Shown here one piece after another: positions 63,807-64,000 of a stretch of 64,000 nt of DNA. Each line of letters opens with the position of its first letter. The first letter of the stretch is position 1. The stretch is from Endocalyx cinctus. Taxonomy: Eukaryota > Ascomycota > Sordariomycetes > Amphisphaeriales > Apiosporaceae. The notes below the pieces were generated by a model that was not told the origin of the DNA, made no database searches, and worked only from the letters and a program-made list of their open reading frames with translations. The translations under genes and the position numbers were made by a program. The stretch lies in NCBI GenBank assembly GCA_001600455.1, contig BCKC01000002.1:4044171-4108170 (forward strand). Reading direction: 5' to 3'.

Positions 63807-64000
63807 AGTGAAAATTCCAATTCACAAATGAAAGAGAAAAAACGGATGATATGGTTGAATTAATATGTTGTAATTGCTTCGTTGATTTTATCTGGCGTTA
63901 TCTATCGGACACTCAAATGGCGATGTTTCACATTTTCAATTATCCCTCGGTTGTGCAGTTCTTTTCAGAGATATGATTGAGATATGGACGAACATGTAGA

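Overview
The window is nuclear DNA of a filamentous ascomycete (Pezizomycotina, probably a Sordariomycete; the class is inferred from gene content and style, not proven). The signs are short GT-AG introns of about 50-110 nt that join clean reading frames, genes on both strands with no operons, AT-rich spacers full of homopolymers and microsatellites, and typical fungal families. All 13 complete genes except the transcription factor could be rebuilt into uninterrupted reading frames by placing introns by eye.

Layout: 1-1919 (-) a membrane-anchored type-B carboxylesterase cut by the window edge; 3152-6721 (-) mitochondrial DNA polymerase MIP1; 8535-10381 (+) a DHA2-type MFS transporter; 12963-14705 (+) an Slx8-like SUMO-targeted ubiquitin ligase; 16248-19218 (-) a CLC chloride/proton exchanger, divergent from 19605-21607 (+) a neurochondrin-family protein; 22152-23161 (-) a C2H2 zinc-finger protein whose N-terminus looks frameshifted; 24849-25106 (-) a small secreted cysteine-rich protein; 26602-28466 (-) an amino acid permease; 30808-36267 (-) nucleoporin NUP192, divergent from 37395-46633 (+) TEL1/ATM kinase; 47228-47818 (-) a VMA22/CCDC115-like V-ATPase assembly factor; 52063-53104 (+) CDC42; 55106-56542 (+) a signal-peptide agmatinase-like ureohydrolase ending in KDEL; 61422-63806 (+) a four-RRM MRN1/Nrd1-type RNA-binding protein.

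The genes are mostly housekeeping: genome maintenance (MIP1, SLX8, TEL1), nuclear pore (NUP192), polarity (CDC42), ion and pH homeostasis (CLC, VMA22), nutrient transport and RNA regulation. Nothing suggests a metabolite cluster, mobile element, CRISPR or a multi-gene undescribed system. The points most worth a second look are single-gene oddities: the KDEL tail on the ureohydrolase, a 1,154-nt ATG-free leader before MRN1, an 18-bp perfect palindrome just before the CDC42 start codon, a repeat-flanked 26-nt frame break in the zinc-finger gene, and a GC-AG first intron in TEL1.
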